DNA from: Coriobacteriaceae bacterium
Lineage (GTDB): Bacteria; Actinomycetota; Coriobacteriia; Coriobacteriales; Coriobacteriaceae
Length of the DNA stretch: 64,000 bases
Assembly (NCBI GenBank): GCA_025992855.1
Contig: DAJPGB010000001.1
Span: 2,246,829-2,310,828 of the forward strand
Reading direction: 5' to 3'
In this document: piece by piece, positions 36,821-46,631 of the stretch
Numbering within the stretch: position 1 is the first letter of the stretch
How the letters are laid out: each line of letters starts with the position of its first letter
Program-made: the position numbers and the translations under genes
The notes under the pieces: model-generated
Told to the model about the DNA's origin: nothing
The model's database searches: none
The model's input: the letters and a program-made list of their open reading frames with translations, nothing else

Positions 36821-38272
36821 CTAGAAGCTAACGTCGAAGCCAGCGCCAGCGCCCTCTTCATCGGTGGTCGGAACGCCCTTTGCCTTGTTGTAGGCAAAGA
36901 TCAAGACGATCGGCACGATAAAGGCGATGAGATTGCCAGCCACATACCACACGAGAGTCTCGGGCGTGACGATGAGCAGGCCAAGCACGCCGGTCAGACC
37001 CTGACCGATAGCGCGCACCTCAAAGAGCTTGACGAAGGCACCGCCGCAGCCTGCACCGATGCATGCGCAGATGAACGGAATAATCGAGTAGCGCATGTTT
37101 GCAGCAAAGATAGCGGGCTCGGAGATTCCGACCAGCGTCGGGATAAAGGACGACATGCAAATGTTGCGCTCTTTGGAATGCTTCTTGTGAATGAGGTACA
37201 TGCCGATGGCGCCGCCGCCCTGGGCGATGATGGAAACCGACCAGATGGCCTGGATGTAGTTGAAGCCAGTCGTGGCAACAAGGTTTGCCTCGATACCCTG
37301 GATGAACTGATGCGTACCGGTAACGACAAGCGGCTGCAGGAACGCGGCGAAGACAAAGGCACCAAAGACGCCCATCCTGTTGTACAGGATATCGATTACG
37401 CCGGCGAGGACGTCGCCGATCAGGTTGCCGAGCGGGCCGAACACGGTGAACAGAGCGACGTTAGCAAGAATCAGGGTAACGGTCGGGACAAAGACGAACG
37501 AAACGACCTCGGGGATGTACTTCTGGGCAATCTTCTCGACCTTGGCCATAAACCAGGCGGTCAGGATTGCGGGGAACACGCCGCCCTGGAAAGCAACCAT
37601 GGGAATGGAGAGCGGACCGAAGTTCCAGTACTCAGCACCCGTCGGGTCCATAACGAACGTGTTACGGTTCATAAGACTCGGGTGAACCATGACGATACCG
37701 ACGAGGATGCCCAGGATCGGGTTACCGCCAAAACGCTTGACCGCGCTATACATAACCAGGACAGGCAGGTAGTCAAAGGTGGTGGCGATAATGGCAAAGA
37801 AGCTTGCGAGGTTCTTGAGGAACTCGCTGTGATCGGCGAGGCTGCCCTCCATGCCGAAGAGGCCGTTGGCAACGATCAGCGACTTAAGGCCGATGATGAT
37901 TGCAGCGCCGACGAAGGCGGGAATGATGGGGATAAAGATGTCCGAGAATACCTTGAGGACCGAGAAGAACTTGCCCTTCTTGTCCGCCTCGGCGCCCTTG
38001 ACCTCGGAAGCACTGATCTCCTTAACGCCCGTCAGAGCCATAAACTCATCGTAAACCTTGTTGACGGTACCGGTACCGAAGATGATCATGAGCTGGCCGC
38101 TGTTGTACAGCACGCCCTTGACGCCATCGATGTTCTCGAGCTCGGCCTTGTTGTATTTGCTCGTATCCTTGAGCACCAGACGCAGACGGGTCACGCAATG
38201 CGTGGCGCCCTCGATGTTCTCCAGTCCGCCGACGTTGTCGACGACTTGCTGGGACACTGCCTTGTAGTCCAT
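36821..38272 (-). CDS. scrA: sucrose-type PTS transporter subunit EIIBC
   Basis: About 483 residues. EIIB (residues 1-90) has the phospho-Cys motif ATHCVTRLRLVL at about residue 28. EIIC (about 105-480) has many membrane helices and GISEPAIFAANMRYS, typical of the glucose-superfamily sucrose/trehalose type. No EIIA domain is fused, so EIIA-Glc must come from elsewhere. Flanked by two GH32 hydrolases, so a sucrose-like beta-fructoside is the probable cargo. The ATG at 38272 follows GGAGAGGAAC. Confidence 0.93.
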   Translation of the reverse strand: MDYKAVSQQVVDNVGGLENIEGATHCVTRLRLVLKDTSKYNKAELENIDGVKGVLYNSGQLMIIFGTGTVNKVYDEFMALTGVKEISASEVKGAEADKKGKFFSVLKVFSDIFIPIIPAFVGAAIIIGLKSLIVANGLFGMEGSLADHSEFLKNLASFFAIIATTFDYLPVLVMYSAVKRFGGNPILGILVGIVMVHPSLMNRNTFVMDPTGAEYWNFGPLSIPMVAFQGGVFPAILTAWFMAKVEKIAQKYIPEVVSFVFVPTVTLILANVALFTVFGPLGNLIGDVLAGVIDILYNRMGVFGAFVFAAFLQPLVVTGTHQFIQGIEANLVATTGFNYIQAIWSVSIIAQGGGAIGMYLIHKKHSKERNICMSSFIPTLVGISEPAIFAANMRYSIIPFICACIGAGCGGAFVKLFEVRAIGQGLTGVLGLLIVTPETLVWYVAGNLIAFIVPIVLIFAYNKAKGVPTTDEEGAGAGFDVSF

Positions 38273-38317
38273 GTTCCTCTCCATTCCTTTTCTAAATCAT
38301 AAAACGGTTCGTTGCCG

Positions 38318-39700
38318 CTACAGAGACGCGATCGTTGCGTTTGCGCACTTGAGCGTACCGTCGGTGACCGTCAGCGCCACACCCTGGCCCTGCTTATTGC
38401 AGAAGCGAGCGTTAAGCGCAACATCATCGACAAAGATGGTCGCGATATCGTCGTCAACGACCAGGCGCACATGATGAGTGCCCTCGCCCTTAAAGAACAA
38501 CGGACGCTCGAGGCCCATGTTGTTGACCTGGAACCACGGGTACTGGGGAGCCGGCGTGAACTCGAGCTTGCCCTCGCGCAGGTTGGCGCGGAACTCATAG
38601 GCAAGACCGGTCTCGGCGTCCTCAGCGAACTTGACCGAGAAGCCGGCAGCGTTACCGCCGAGCTCAATGTCGGCATCGAGCAAGTAGGTGGAGCCGGCAT
38701 CCGCGGCGAGCACCTGCTCGACCTTGCCCGACTCGCAGGAAAGCTCAAAGGTCTCGACTGCCTTAGCCTCGCCAAAGGCGCCAAGCATGCTGTCGGGGAG
38801 CTTGGTGCCGAGCGTTCCGTCGGCACGCTGAACGATCTCGAGGGGCATAAAGGTGCCACCCCATAGGTAAGAGCTGGGGTCGCCGCCCTCGTCACGCGTA
38901 GGAACCCAACCAAAGAGAACGCGACGCTCGCCATCGAATGCGGTGCGAGCGGCGTAGTACGCGCGGCCGTCGAAGGAGTCGTCAGCGGGGGTAATCCAAG
39001 GACCGTTGATAGACTTGGACATGCGGTAACGGGTCTTGTTGCCGTCGCTGTACTCGGAAAAGACGAGGTACCACCAGTCGCCCATCTTAAAGAGATCAGG
39101 CATCTCAAACATGGTGTACAGGCCCGGGTTCCACCAGTCGCCCTGGAACTCCCAGTTGCTCAGATCCTTGGAGGTGAACTTGACCAGACGGCCGGTCATC
39201 AGGCGCTTGTCCTCGCCCACGCGCGTACCGAGGATGAGCATGTACTCCTGGTTCTCCTCGTCCCAAAGCACAAAGGGATCGCGCCAGTTGCGGTCGTCGT
39301 AGCCCTCCTGGGGCGGAAGCAGCGTCTCGGCGATGTTCTTCTCCCACGTGACGGCGTCGTCGCTCGTGGCGTGGAGCAGAACCTGCTTCATCAGACGTGC
39401 CTTAACCTTGTCACGGTTGCAGCCGGTGTAGAGTGCATGGTACTTCTCGCCCACCTTAAAGACGGTGCCGGCGTAGATGTATTGGTCGACTTCTTCGTCG
39501 CCGCCACGCTCGAGGCTCTCGCCAAAGTCCTTGTAGTTCACGAAGTCCTTGGTCGTAGCAAGCGCCCAACCAAAGGGCTCGCCGAAAGGTCCGGGGTTGC
39601 GCGTATCGCGCTGATGATAGAGATAGAACGTGCCATCCTCGCCGTAGGGCATGATGTCGCCCACCCAAATTCCCTCAGGCTGGTAATAGACCTTATGCAT
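38318..39700 (-). CDS. second glycoside hydrolase family 32 protein
   Basis: About 460 residues with GH32-like beta-propeller features: MHKVYYQPEGIWVGDIMPYG at the start, WRDPFVLWDEENQEY (RDP motif), and FEMPDLFKMGDWWYLVFSEY with Glu before MPD in place of the usual ECP. The N-terminal WxNDPNG nucleophile motif is replaced by VGDIMPYGEDG, keeping an Asp. It is thus a divergent GH32 or levanase-like enzyme whose specificity may differ from ScrB. The start at 39700 follows GGAAGGAAGCC. It is first in the scr operon. Confidence 0.85.
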   Translation of the reverse strand: MHKVYYQPEGIWVGDIMPYGEDGTFYLYHQRDTRNPGPFGEPFGWALATTKDFVNYKDFGESLERGGDEEVDQYIYAGTVFKVGEKYHALYTGCNRDKVKARLMKQVLLHATSDDAVTWEKNIAETLLPPQEGYDDRNWRDPFVLWDEENQEYMLILGTRVGEDKRLMTGRLVKFTSKDLSNWEFQGDWWNPGLYTMFEMPDLFKMGDWWYLVFSEYSDGNKTRYRMSKSINGPWITPADDSFDGRAYYAARTAFDGERRVLFGWVPTRDEGGDPSSYLWGGTFMPLEIVQRADGTLGTKLPDSMLGAFGEAKAVETFELSCESGKVEQVLAADAGSTYLLDADIELGGNAAGFSVKFAEDAETGLAYEFRANLREGKLEFTPAPQYPWFQVNNMGLERPLFFKGEGTHHVRLVVDDDIATIFVDDVALNARFCNKQGQGVALTVTDGTLKCANATIASL

Positions 39701-39748
39701 CAGAGGCTTCCTTCCCACACGATGCCGACTCGAAACAATTGAAAGATA

Positions 39749-39781
39749 TGTCAATCGTTTTCATGTGTCAAACGTTTTCAT
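39749..39781. promoter_or_regulatory. tandem LacI/ScrR-type operators
   Basis: TGTCAATCGTTTTCAT (39749-39764) and TGTCAAACGTTTTCAT (39766-39781) are direct repeats 17 bp apart, with the AACGTT-like core of LacI-family sites. A further AAACGGTTGACA lies at 39817-39828 and GAACGGTTTT near 39838. They sit between the LacI gene and the first operon gene. Confidence 0.78.
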
Positions 39782-39883
39782 ACTGTTGCAGCTTTTTGCA
39801 GGTCAATTCGTCGGCAAACGGTTGACATACGCCGGTGAACGGTTTTGGGTGGCGTTTACGGGAAACTTCTGTTATGGAATTGC

Positions 39884-40894
39884 TTACGCGGTTTTGCCCT
39901 CGATGAGCTCAACGGGGAGCTGAATATTCGACTCGGGCGCCTCTCCATTAACGAGAGCAATGATGGATTGAGCCGCAAGCTCACCGATGCGATCGACGTC
40001 CTGGCGCACGGTCGTCAGGTCGGGCATAAACGTCATAGTGCGACGAGCACCGTCTGCACCCACGACCTTGATATCATCCGGAGCGCTCAGGCCACGCTGT
40101 TTCATAACGTTGAGGCAAATGGCCGCCATCGTGTCGTCGCCGGCAAAGATGCCATCGATATCGGGGTTTTCGTCGAGGATCTGCGCGACGGCCTTACCCT
40201 TCTCGTCATCGGACTTAACGAACTCAACCTCGCGAACAAGCGCGGGCAGGCCAGCCTCGGCAACGACATCGCGATAGGCCTCGGAGCGCTTATTTGCGGG
40301 CATCCTCATGCGGCTATTGTTACGAAGACACAAAATGCGGGAGCAGCCATCATCAATCAAACGACGCGTGGCAAGCTCGCCAATGCCATAGCTGTCGCTC
40401 GCAACCTGCACAGAGCCCTCGCCCAGGTCACAGTCGATACCGACCAAGCTCAGACCCATCTCGGCATATGCCTCGGCACCAATGTTGAGCGAGTTGACGA
40501 TGACGCCATCGACCATATTGCGACGCAGCATATCGATATAGGAACGCTCAAGATCAGGTCGATTGGCGCTGTTGCACAGCAACATCTTAAAGCCGTTTTC
40601 CGCCAACGTGCGCTCGACCGCCTGCACAACCTGAGCATGGAACGGGCTGCTCACAAAGGGAACAATCATGCCGATAAGGTTCAGGCGGCCATTGAGCATG
40701 GCACGGGCGATATCGTTGGGCGTGTAATTGATGCGCTCCATCGCCGCATGGACTTTATCGCGGGTTTCCTGGCTAATGTAGCCGCGATTATTAAGCACGC
40801 GAGATACCGTAGTAGGCGAAACCCCCGCCACCGCTGCAACTTCCTTGATGCCAGGCTTAGCCGTATCCTTAGAACGAGCACTCTCGCGAGCCAT
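39884..40894 (-). CDS. scrR: LacI-family sucrose operon regulator
   Basis: About 336 residues. HTH at residues 15-45 (GIKEVAAVAGVSPTTVSRVL) with hinge helix DKVHAAMERINYTPN, followed by a periplasmic-binding-type effector domain (GMIVPFVSSPFHAQVVQAVE, DGIFAGDDTMA, DIKVVGADG). It is encoded directly upstream of the operon and is the likely binder of the operators at 39749-39781. The effector could be a fructose phosphate or sucrose 6-phosphate; not visible. The ATG at 40894 follows GGGGGAGGG. Confidence 0.9.
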   Translation of the reverse strand: MARESARSKDTAKPGIKEVAAVAGVSPTTVSRVLNNRGYISQETRDKVHAAMERINYTPNDIARAMLNGRLNLIGMIVPFVSSPFHAQVVQAVERTLAENGFKMLLCNSANRPDLERSYIDMLRRNMVDGVIVNSLNIGAEAYAEMGLSLVGIDCDLGEGSVQVASDSYGIGELATRRLIDDGCSRILCLRNNSRMRMPANKRSEAYRDVVAEAGLPALVREVEFVKSDDEKGKAVAQILDENPDIDGIFAGDDTMAAICLNVMKQRGLSAPDDIKVVGADGARRTMTFMPDLTTVRQDVDRIGELAAQSIIALVNGEAPESNIQLPVELIEGKTA

Positions 40895-41047
40895 AGCACC
40901 CTCCCCCATCAACATGTCATACGTTTACATACGAACAAAGCATACCCCAACAACAGCGGGAAGACGGTAACAGCACAAGTAAGTAAACGACTCATCCAAA
41001 TAATTAGGAGAGTTCCGCCTAAAGGGTGACTCCAAAGGACCCCACAT

Positions 41048-41169
41048 GGCCGGTTTTGGGTTATTTTCCAAAACATCCCGCAGGACGCGAGAAGCCCCCG
41101 CCGCACGTAGTGCGCAGCGGGGGCTTCTCGCATGTCCGAGGACGTTTTGGAAAGTAACCCAAAGCGGCC
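41048..41169 (-). repeat. long hairpin with conserved internal loop, copy 3
   Basis: Outer arms of about 27 bp (41048-41074 with 41144-41169) and inner arms GCGAGAAGCCCCCGC and complement. Internal loop strands are ATCCCGCAGGAC and ATGTCCGAGGAC. Read on the minus strand these equal the loop of copy 2 except at the 3' end of one strand. Confidence 0.9.
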
Positions 41170-41196
41170 CGGCGATCCTGCGGGAGTTAAACCCCT

Positions 41197-41448
41197 TTAG
41201 AACTTGTCGTGGAAGGTACGCGAAATGACCTCGTCCTGCTGCTCCTTGGTGAGAGTGTGGAAGTTCACGGCATAGCCGGAAACGCGAATGGTCAGCTGCG
41301 GGTACTTCTCGGGGTGAGCCTGAGCATCGAGCAGCGTCTCACGGTTGAAGACGTTGATGTTCAGGTGATGGCCACCCTTCTCGGCGTAAGCGTCGAGCAT
41401 GTGGACCAGGTTATCGGCCTGAGTCTCGGAAACTTCAGAAACCTTCAT
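41197..41448 (-). CDS. grcA: glycyl-radical subunit of a split pyruvate formate-lyase (GrcA-like)
   Basis: An 83-residue protein equal to the C-terminal domain of pyruvate formate-lyase. It contains GGHHLNINVFNRETLLDA and QLTIRVSGYAVNFHTLTKEQ; Gly58 in RVSGY is the radical site. An AGGAGACACATT precedes the ATG. It lies 85 bp downstream of the PFL body gene, which lacks this domain. Stand-alone GrcA in other bacteria is a spare for damaged PFL; here it appears to be the only source of the radical domain for this PFL. Confidence 0.92.
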   Translation of the reverse strand: MKVSEVSETQADNLVHMLDAYAEKGGHHLNINVFNRETLLDAQAHPEKYPQLTIRVSGYAVNFHTLTKEQQDEVISRTFHDKF

Positions 41449-41471
41449 AATGTGTCTCCTTCGATCGATAG

Positions 41472-41532
41472 GCGCCGGCCGAAACCGGCGCGCTAATCAG
41501 TAATCGTTATTGTTAGTATAGCACTAACAATA
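41472..41532 (-). promoter_or_regulatory. two stem-loops between the split PFL genes
   Basis: TATTGTTAGT/ACTAACAATA (41508-41532, loop of 5) starts 1 bp after the PFL body stop, and GCGCCGG/CCGGCGC (41472-41491) follows. Neither has a T-tract. They could shape mRNA stability or the ratio of the two subunits. Confidence 0.75.
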
Positions 41533-41533
41533 G

Positions 41534-43585
<2,052 letters not shown>

Positions 43586-43980
43586 TGTGTAACCACGCTC
43601 CTAGTTACGTGTAATGCGGCGCTCTCTCACACCGCTGCTTATTGAATTCTTGAATGTTCGGCTTGCACTACCGGCTTCTTCCGTTCTTCACCACACGTTG
43701 GTGTAGGGAAAACGTTTATCCACCTTGGAACTACAACCCAAAACCCAAGATTTCACCCGTTTGAGAAGGATAACATAGCGACCCTCTCCATCTGGGCTGT
43801 TATATGTTTCTTTTTTTATATCATAAGGACGTTTTTTACAAACCCGCAGGAAATGCGAGTGCAAACAACTACCGTTCACCGATTTGTATGGTATTTTTCC
43901 TTGCCTTTGTACGACGTTCGCTCTAGCTGTTATGCCAGCTTTAGCAGGGTAAAGTGTCCCAGAGACCCTACAGAAACTGC
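43586..43980 (-). other. leader region upstream of pflB
   Basis: About 395 bp without a credible gene. It is noticeably AT-rich in 43790-43920, with a T-rich stretch at 43807-43818 and several TATA-like hexamers, so pflB promoters probably lie here. No Rex, FNR or CRP-type site could be recognised with confidence. Confidence 0.6.
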
Positions 43981-44012
43981 AGGGCAGCCACGGAATCCCC
44001 CGTGGCCGCCCT
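43981..44012 (-). terminator. stem-loop downstream of kdgT
   Basis: AGGGCAGCCACGG and CCGTGGCCGCCCT arms with one mismatch and a 6-nt loop. The minus-strand side continues with TTTCTG. It lies 39 bp past the kdgT stop. Confidence 0.68.
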
Positions 44013-44051
44013 GTGGCATGGCTAGTTTTTAGCTTTGATTGCCGCTTGGCA

Positions 44052-45071
44052 TTAGGCGGCTGCGGCGGCCTTGTCGGCCGTTGCCTTGCTATCGCCGTTG
44101 CCCTGGCCCTCAAAATGCTTGTAGCACCAGCTGGTGACCAGCGGGGTCAAAATAGCCGTAACGATTGCGCAGGCAGCAACCTGTGCCGTAGCCGTCGCGA
44201 GCACCGCACCGCCGTACATGGCCCCGTTGACGCTTGCCATGGCAGCAGGCGTGGCCACATTGGCTCCGGCGCAGCTCGAAATGGCCGCACCTGCGACACC
44301 CGTACCACCCGTGAGCTTATCGACCGCGATGACGGGAATTGCAAAGATCACCGAGCAGATCACGCCGAGCAGGATGCCGGGAAGACCGCCGTTGATAAGC
44401 TGGCCAAAAGTCATGGTCGAGCCCATGGCAAAGAAGACGAGCACGATGATGGCGGAAAGTGCCGGTGCCATCATCTTCTTAAAGCTGGGGAACAGGTTAC
44501 CCAGAATAATGCCGACGACGATCGGCAGAATGGCGCCCACGAGCGACCAGCCGATCGGGGCCTGGCCGGCAGCGCCGAGCACGATCATCGTGACCGGAGG
44601 GCCGACAACCAGCGTGGTGATGGCGACAGCGCCACGCTCAGCCTCGTTGCCCATGGTACCCATCAGCCCAGCGTACATAGCGTTGTTGGCGCCGGTGCAA
44701 GCCGCCAGCATCACCATGGCAGAGATGCCAAACAGGTTGTCGTTGAACACATAAAGGATGAGCAGCGACATGGCAACGACCACGATCTGCTTGACGGCGA
44801 TGATGATGGCGCCGCGGGCAGCGGCGGCAGGAGCGCTCTTAAACGAAATCGTCGTACCGACGATGAGCAAAAAAGCGCCCACGAGCGGGCCAGCGCCCTG
44901 CTGGGTCATGCCAAGCGTAAAGCTGCCGAGCGTTTTGAACAGGTCGGGGAATAGCGTGTTGAGCAGACAGCCCAACAGAAGCGGCACCAAGATATTGGCG
45001 CCCGGGATGGAGGACATCTTAAAGAACGGCTCCTTTGCCGCCGGCGCCTCCACCGCAGTCGATTCACTCAT
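44052..45071 (-). CDS. kdgT: 2-keto-3-deoxygluconate permease (KdgT family)
   Basis: About 339 residues with about 10 membrane helices. The family is recognised from IPGANILVPLLLGCLLNTLF near the N-terminus, TGANNAMYAGLMG and CAGANVATPAAMASVN. It would import 2-keto-3-deoxygluconate or a similar keto-deoxy acid by proton symport. It follows a KduD-like dehydrogenase gene on the same strand, fitting use of uronate or pectin breakdown products. The ATG at 45071 follows AAAGGAGATATAT. Confidence 0.9.
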   Translation of the reverse strand: MSESTAVEAPAAKEPFFKMSSIPGANILVPLLLGCLLNTLFPDLFKTLGSFTLGMTQQGAGPLVGAFLLIVGTTISFKSAPAAAARGAIIIAVKQIVVVAMSLLILYVFNDNLFGISAMVMLAACTGANNAMYAGLMGTMGNEAERGAVAITTLVVGPPVTMIVLGAAGQAPIGWSLVGAILPIVVGIILGNLFPSFKKMMAPALSAIIVLVFFAMGSTMTFGQLINGGLPGILLGVICSVIFAIPVIAVDKLTGGTGVAGAAISSCAGANVATPAAMASVNGAMYGGAVLATATAQVAACAIVTAILTPLVTSWCYKHFEGQGNGDSKATADKAAAAA

Positions 45072-45128
45072 ATATATCTCCTTTGGATGCATGCGAATCG
45101 TAGCCGCATGCGCCTATATCAGAAAGAA

Positions 45129-45160
45129 GGCGACGGTCCCGAGTCGCAGGAGCCGTCGCC
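45129..45160 (-). terminator. stem-loop between the SDR gene and kdgT
   Basis: GGCGACGG pairs with CCGTCGCC around a 16-nt loop that itself may fold. No T-tract, so an attenuating or stabilising hairpin is as likely as a terminator. Confidence 0.6.
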
Positions 45161-45179
45161 GAATAATCGTCGCGGAGTA

Positions 45180-45929
45180 TTACCCGTCCAGAACGATGCC
45201 ACCGTCGCAGTCACCGATCTCGCCGTTCACGAAGCTGGCGAGGTCGGAAGCGAAGAACAGCACCATCTGCGCAGGCTCGCTGGCCTGGGCGGCGCGGCCC
45301 AGAGGAATACCGTTGATGATGCGCTGAGAGTTCTCGTCAGAGAGGATCGAGGTCATATCGGTAAGCGTGAGCGACGGGCATACAGCGTTGCAGCGAACGC
45401 CAAACTTGCCGCCTTCCTTGGCGACTGCCTTGGTTAGACCGTTAACACCGGCCTTGGAGCTCGCGTAAGCCGCGGTGCCGAGCAGGCCGCCGCCGATCTT
45501 GCCAGCAACAGAGCTCACGTTGACGATAGTGCCGGCATGGGCTGCCTTAAAGTGCGGGTACACGGCGTTCATCATGGTAAAGGTGCCGTTGAGGTTGATG
45601 TCGATGGTACGGCGCCACTCGGTGTCATCGATCTCGTCGAACTTCTTGGTGCTGATGACGCCAGCGCAGTTAATCAGGATGTTGGTCTGCGGCAGATCGG
45701 TGAAAATCTGCTCGACGGTCTCGCGCGCCTTGGGTGCATCGGCGACATCGAGCTGATAGAACTTGTTGCCCTCGCCAAGCTCGGCCACAGCGGCCTCGCC
45801 CTTAGCAGCGTTCCTTGCGATGAGCGCGACGTGTCCGCCGCCCGCAACGATACCCTTGGCAATCTCGAGGCCAATGCCCTGAGTGCCACCGGTAACGATC
45901 GCGGTCTTGCCCGTGAAGTCAAATGCCAT
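45180..45929 (-). CDS. SDR-family oxidoreductase, KduD/gluconate dehydrogenase-like
   Basis: About 249 residues, a classical short-chain dehydrogenase. The NAD(P) motif is TGGTQGIG at residue 13, NCAG at about 85, and the catalytic Ser-Tyr-Lys is SSVAGKIGGG...YASSK near residue 150. Family members include 2-deoxy-D-gluconate 3-dehydrogenase (KduD) and 3-oxoacyl-ACP reductase. Co-transcription with kdgT favours a sugar-acid substrate, which is inference. The ATG at 45929 follows GGGGGATGGAG. Confidence 0.87.
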   Translation of the reverse strand: MAFDFTGKTAIVTGGTQGIGLEIAKGIVAGGGHVALIARNAAKGEAAVAELGEGNKFYQLDVADAPKARETVEQIFTDLPQTNILINCAGVISTKKFDEIDDTEWRRTIDINLNGTFTMMNAVYPHFKAAHAGTIVNVSSVAGKIGGGLLGTAAYASSKAGVNGLTKAVAKEGGKFGVRCNAVCPSLTLTDMTSILSDENSQRIINGIPLGRAAQASEPAQMVLFFASDLASFVNGEIGDCDGGIVLDG

Positions 45930-46141
45930 GACTCCATCCCCCTTTATGTAAGGTGTCTCCTTGCGGGAAGTTGGAGCATCGCACGTGGCGATTATATGAG
46001 TCCCAGTCGTCATGGTGGTGACAACCCCTCGCCTAACCGCGTGCATGATAGTTCTTTAAAACGCTTCAGCAATTGAATGATTTTAAGTCTTTATGCGCTC
46101 TTTATATTGCCCACTGTATGAGGCCCGCGTATGGGGGTATC

Positions 46142-46190
46142 ATCTTTCACCGAAAATAGTTTCTAGTGTTAGGGGTTTTCGGTGGAAGAT
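46142..46190. promoter_or_regulatory. inverted repeat spanning the MarR start codon
   Basis: ATCTTTCACCGAAAA at 46142-46156 and TTTTCGGTGGAAGAT at 46176-46190 pair with one mismatch around a 19-bp spacer. The right arm contains the GTG start codon of the MarR gene, so binding would block its own transcription. Confidence 0.72.
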
Positions 46191-46631
46191 ACCGATTTCC
46201 ATGAGCTTGGGAGTCAGCTCCTTACCGAGTTTGGCGGCATTCACCAGCGCGTTTCGCGCTTTGTGGACAAAGCTCTCAGCGGCGAGATGGCTGTCATGCG
46301 CGCCCTTATGCTCGCTGGCGGTTCGCTCACGCCGAGCGAACTCGCTGATCGCGCCTGGGTCTCGAACGCCCGCATTGCCAATATCCTACGCGCTCTCGAA
46401 GCCAAGGGCTGGGTTGAGCGTGAGCACTCAAAGACCGACCGTCGTCGCGTACACGTCATAGTGACCGACAAGGGATTCCAGGATCTCGAAATCAAACGCC
46501 GGGAATTCGAGGACCGCACCGCGGCTTTCCTCGAACAGCTCGGCGAAACAGATACCCAAGAGATGGTGCGTCTTCTAAGGCGTGCCAACGAAATTATCGA
46601 CCACAATCAAGAAAGGAGAGATGCCGAGTGA
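46182..46631 (+). CDS. MarR-family transcriptional regulator
   Basis: A 149-residue winged-helix regulator. The recognition region is SGG-like LTPSELADRAWVSNARIANI, with the wing EREHSKTDRRRVHVIVTDKG. The start is GTG at 46182, preceded by AGGGG and embedded in an inverted repeat. Its last four bases overlap the next gene start (GTGA), so the regulator and two ABC exporter genes form one operon. MarR proteins often sense the toxic compounds that the linked pumps export; the ligand here is unknown. Confidence 0.9.
   Translation: MEDTDFHELGSQLLTEFGGIHQRVSRFVDKALSGEMAVMRALMLAGGSLTPSELADRAWVSNARIANILRALEAKGWVEREHSKTDRRRVHVIVTDKGFQDLEIKRREFEDRTAAFLEQLGETDTQEMVRLLRRANEIIDHNQERRDAE

Noticed and set aside
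43688..44113. 141-codon open frame in the pflB leader
   Set aside because: Basic, low-complexity start overlapping the kdgT 3' end, no ribosome site and no similarity; the region is better read as a leader.
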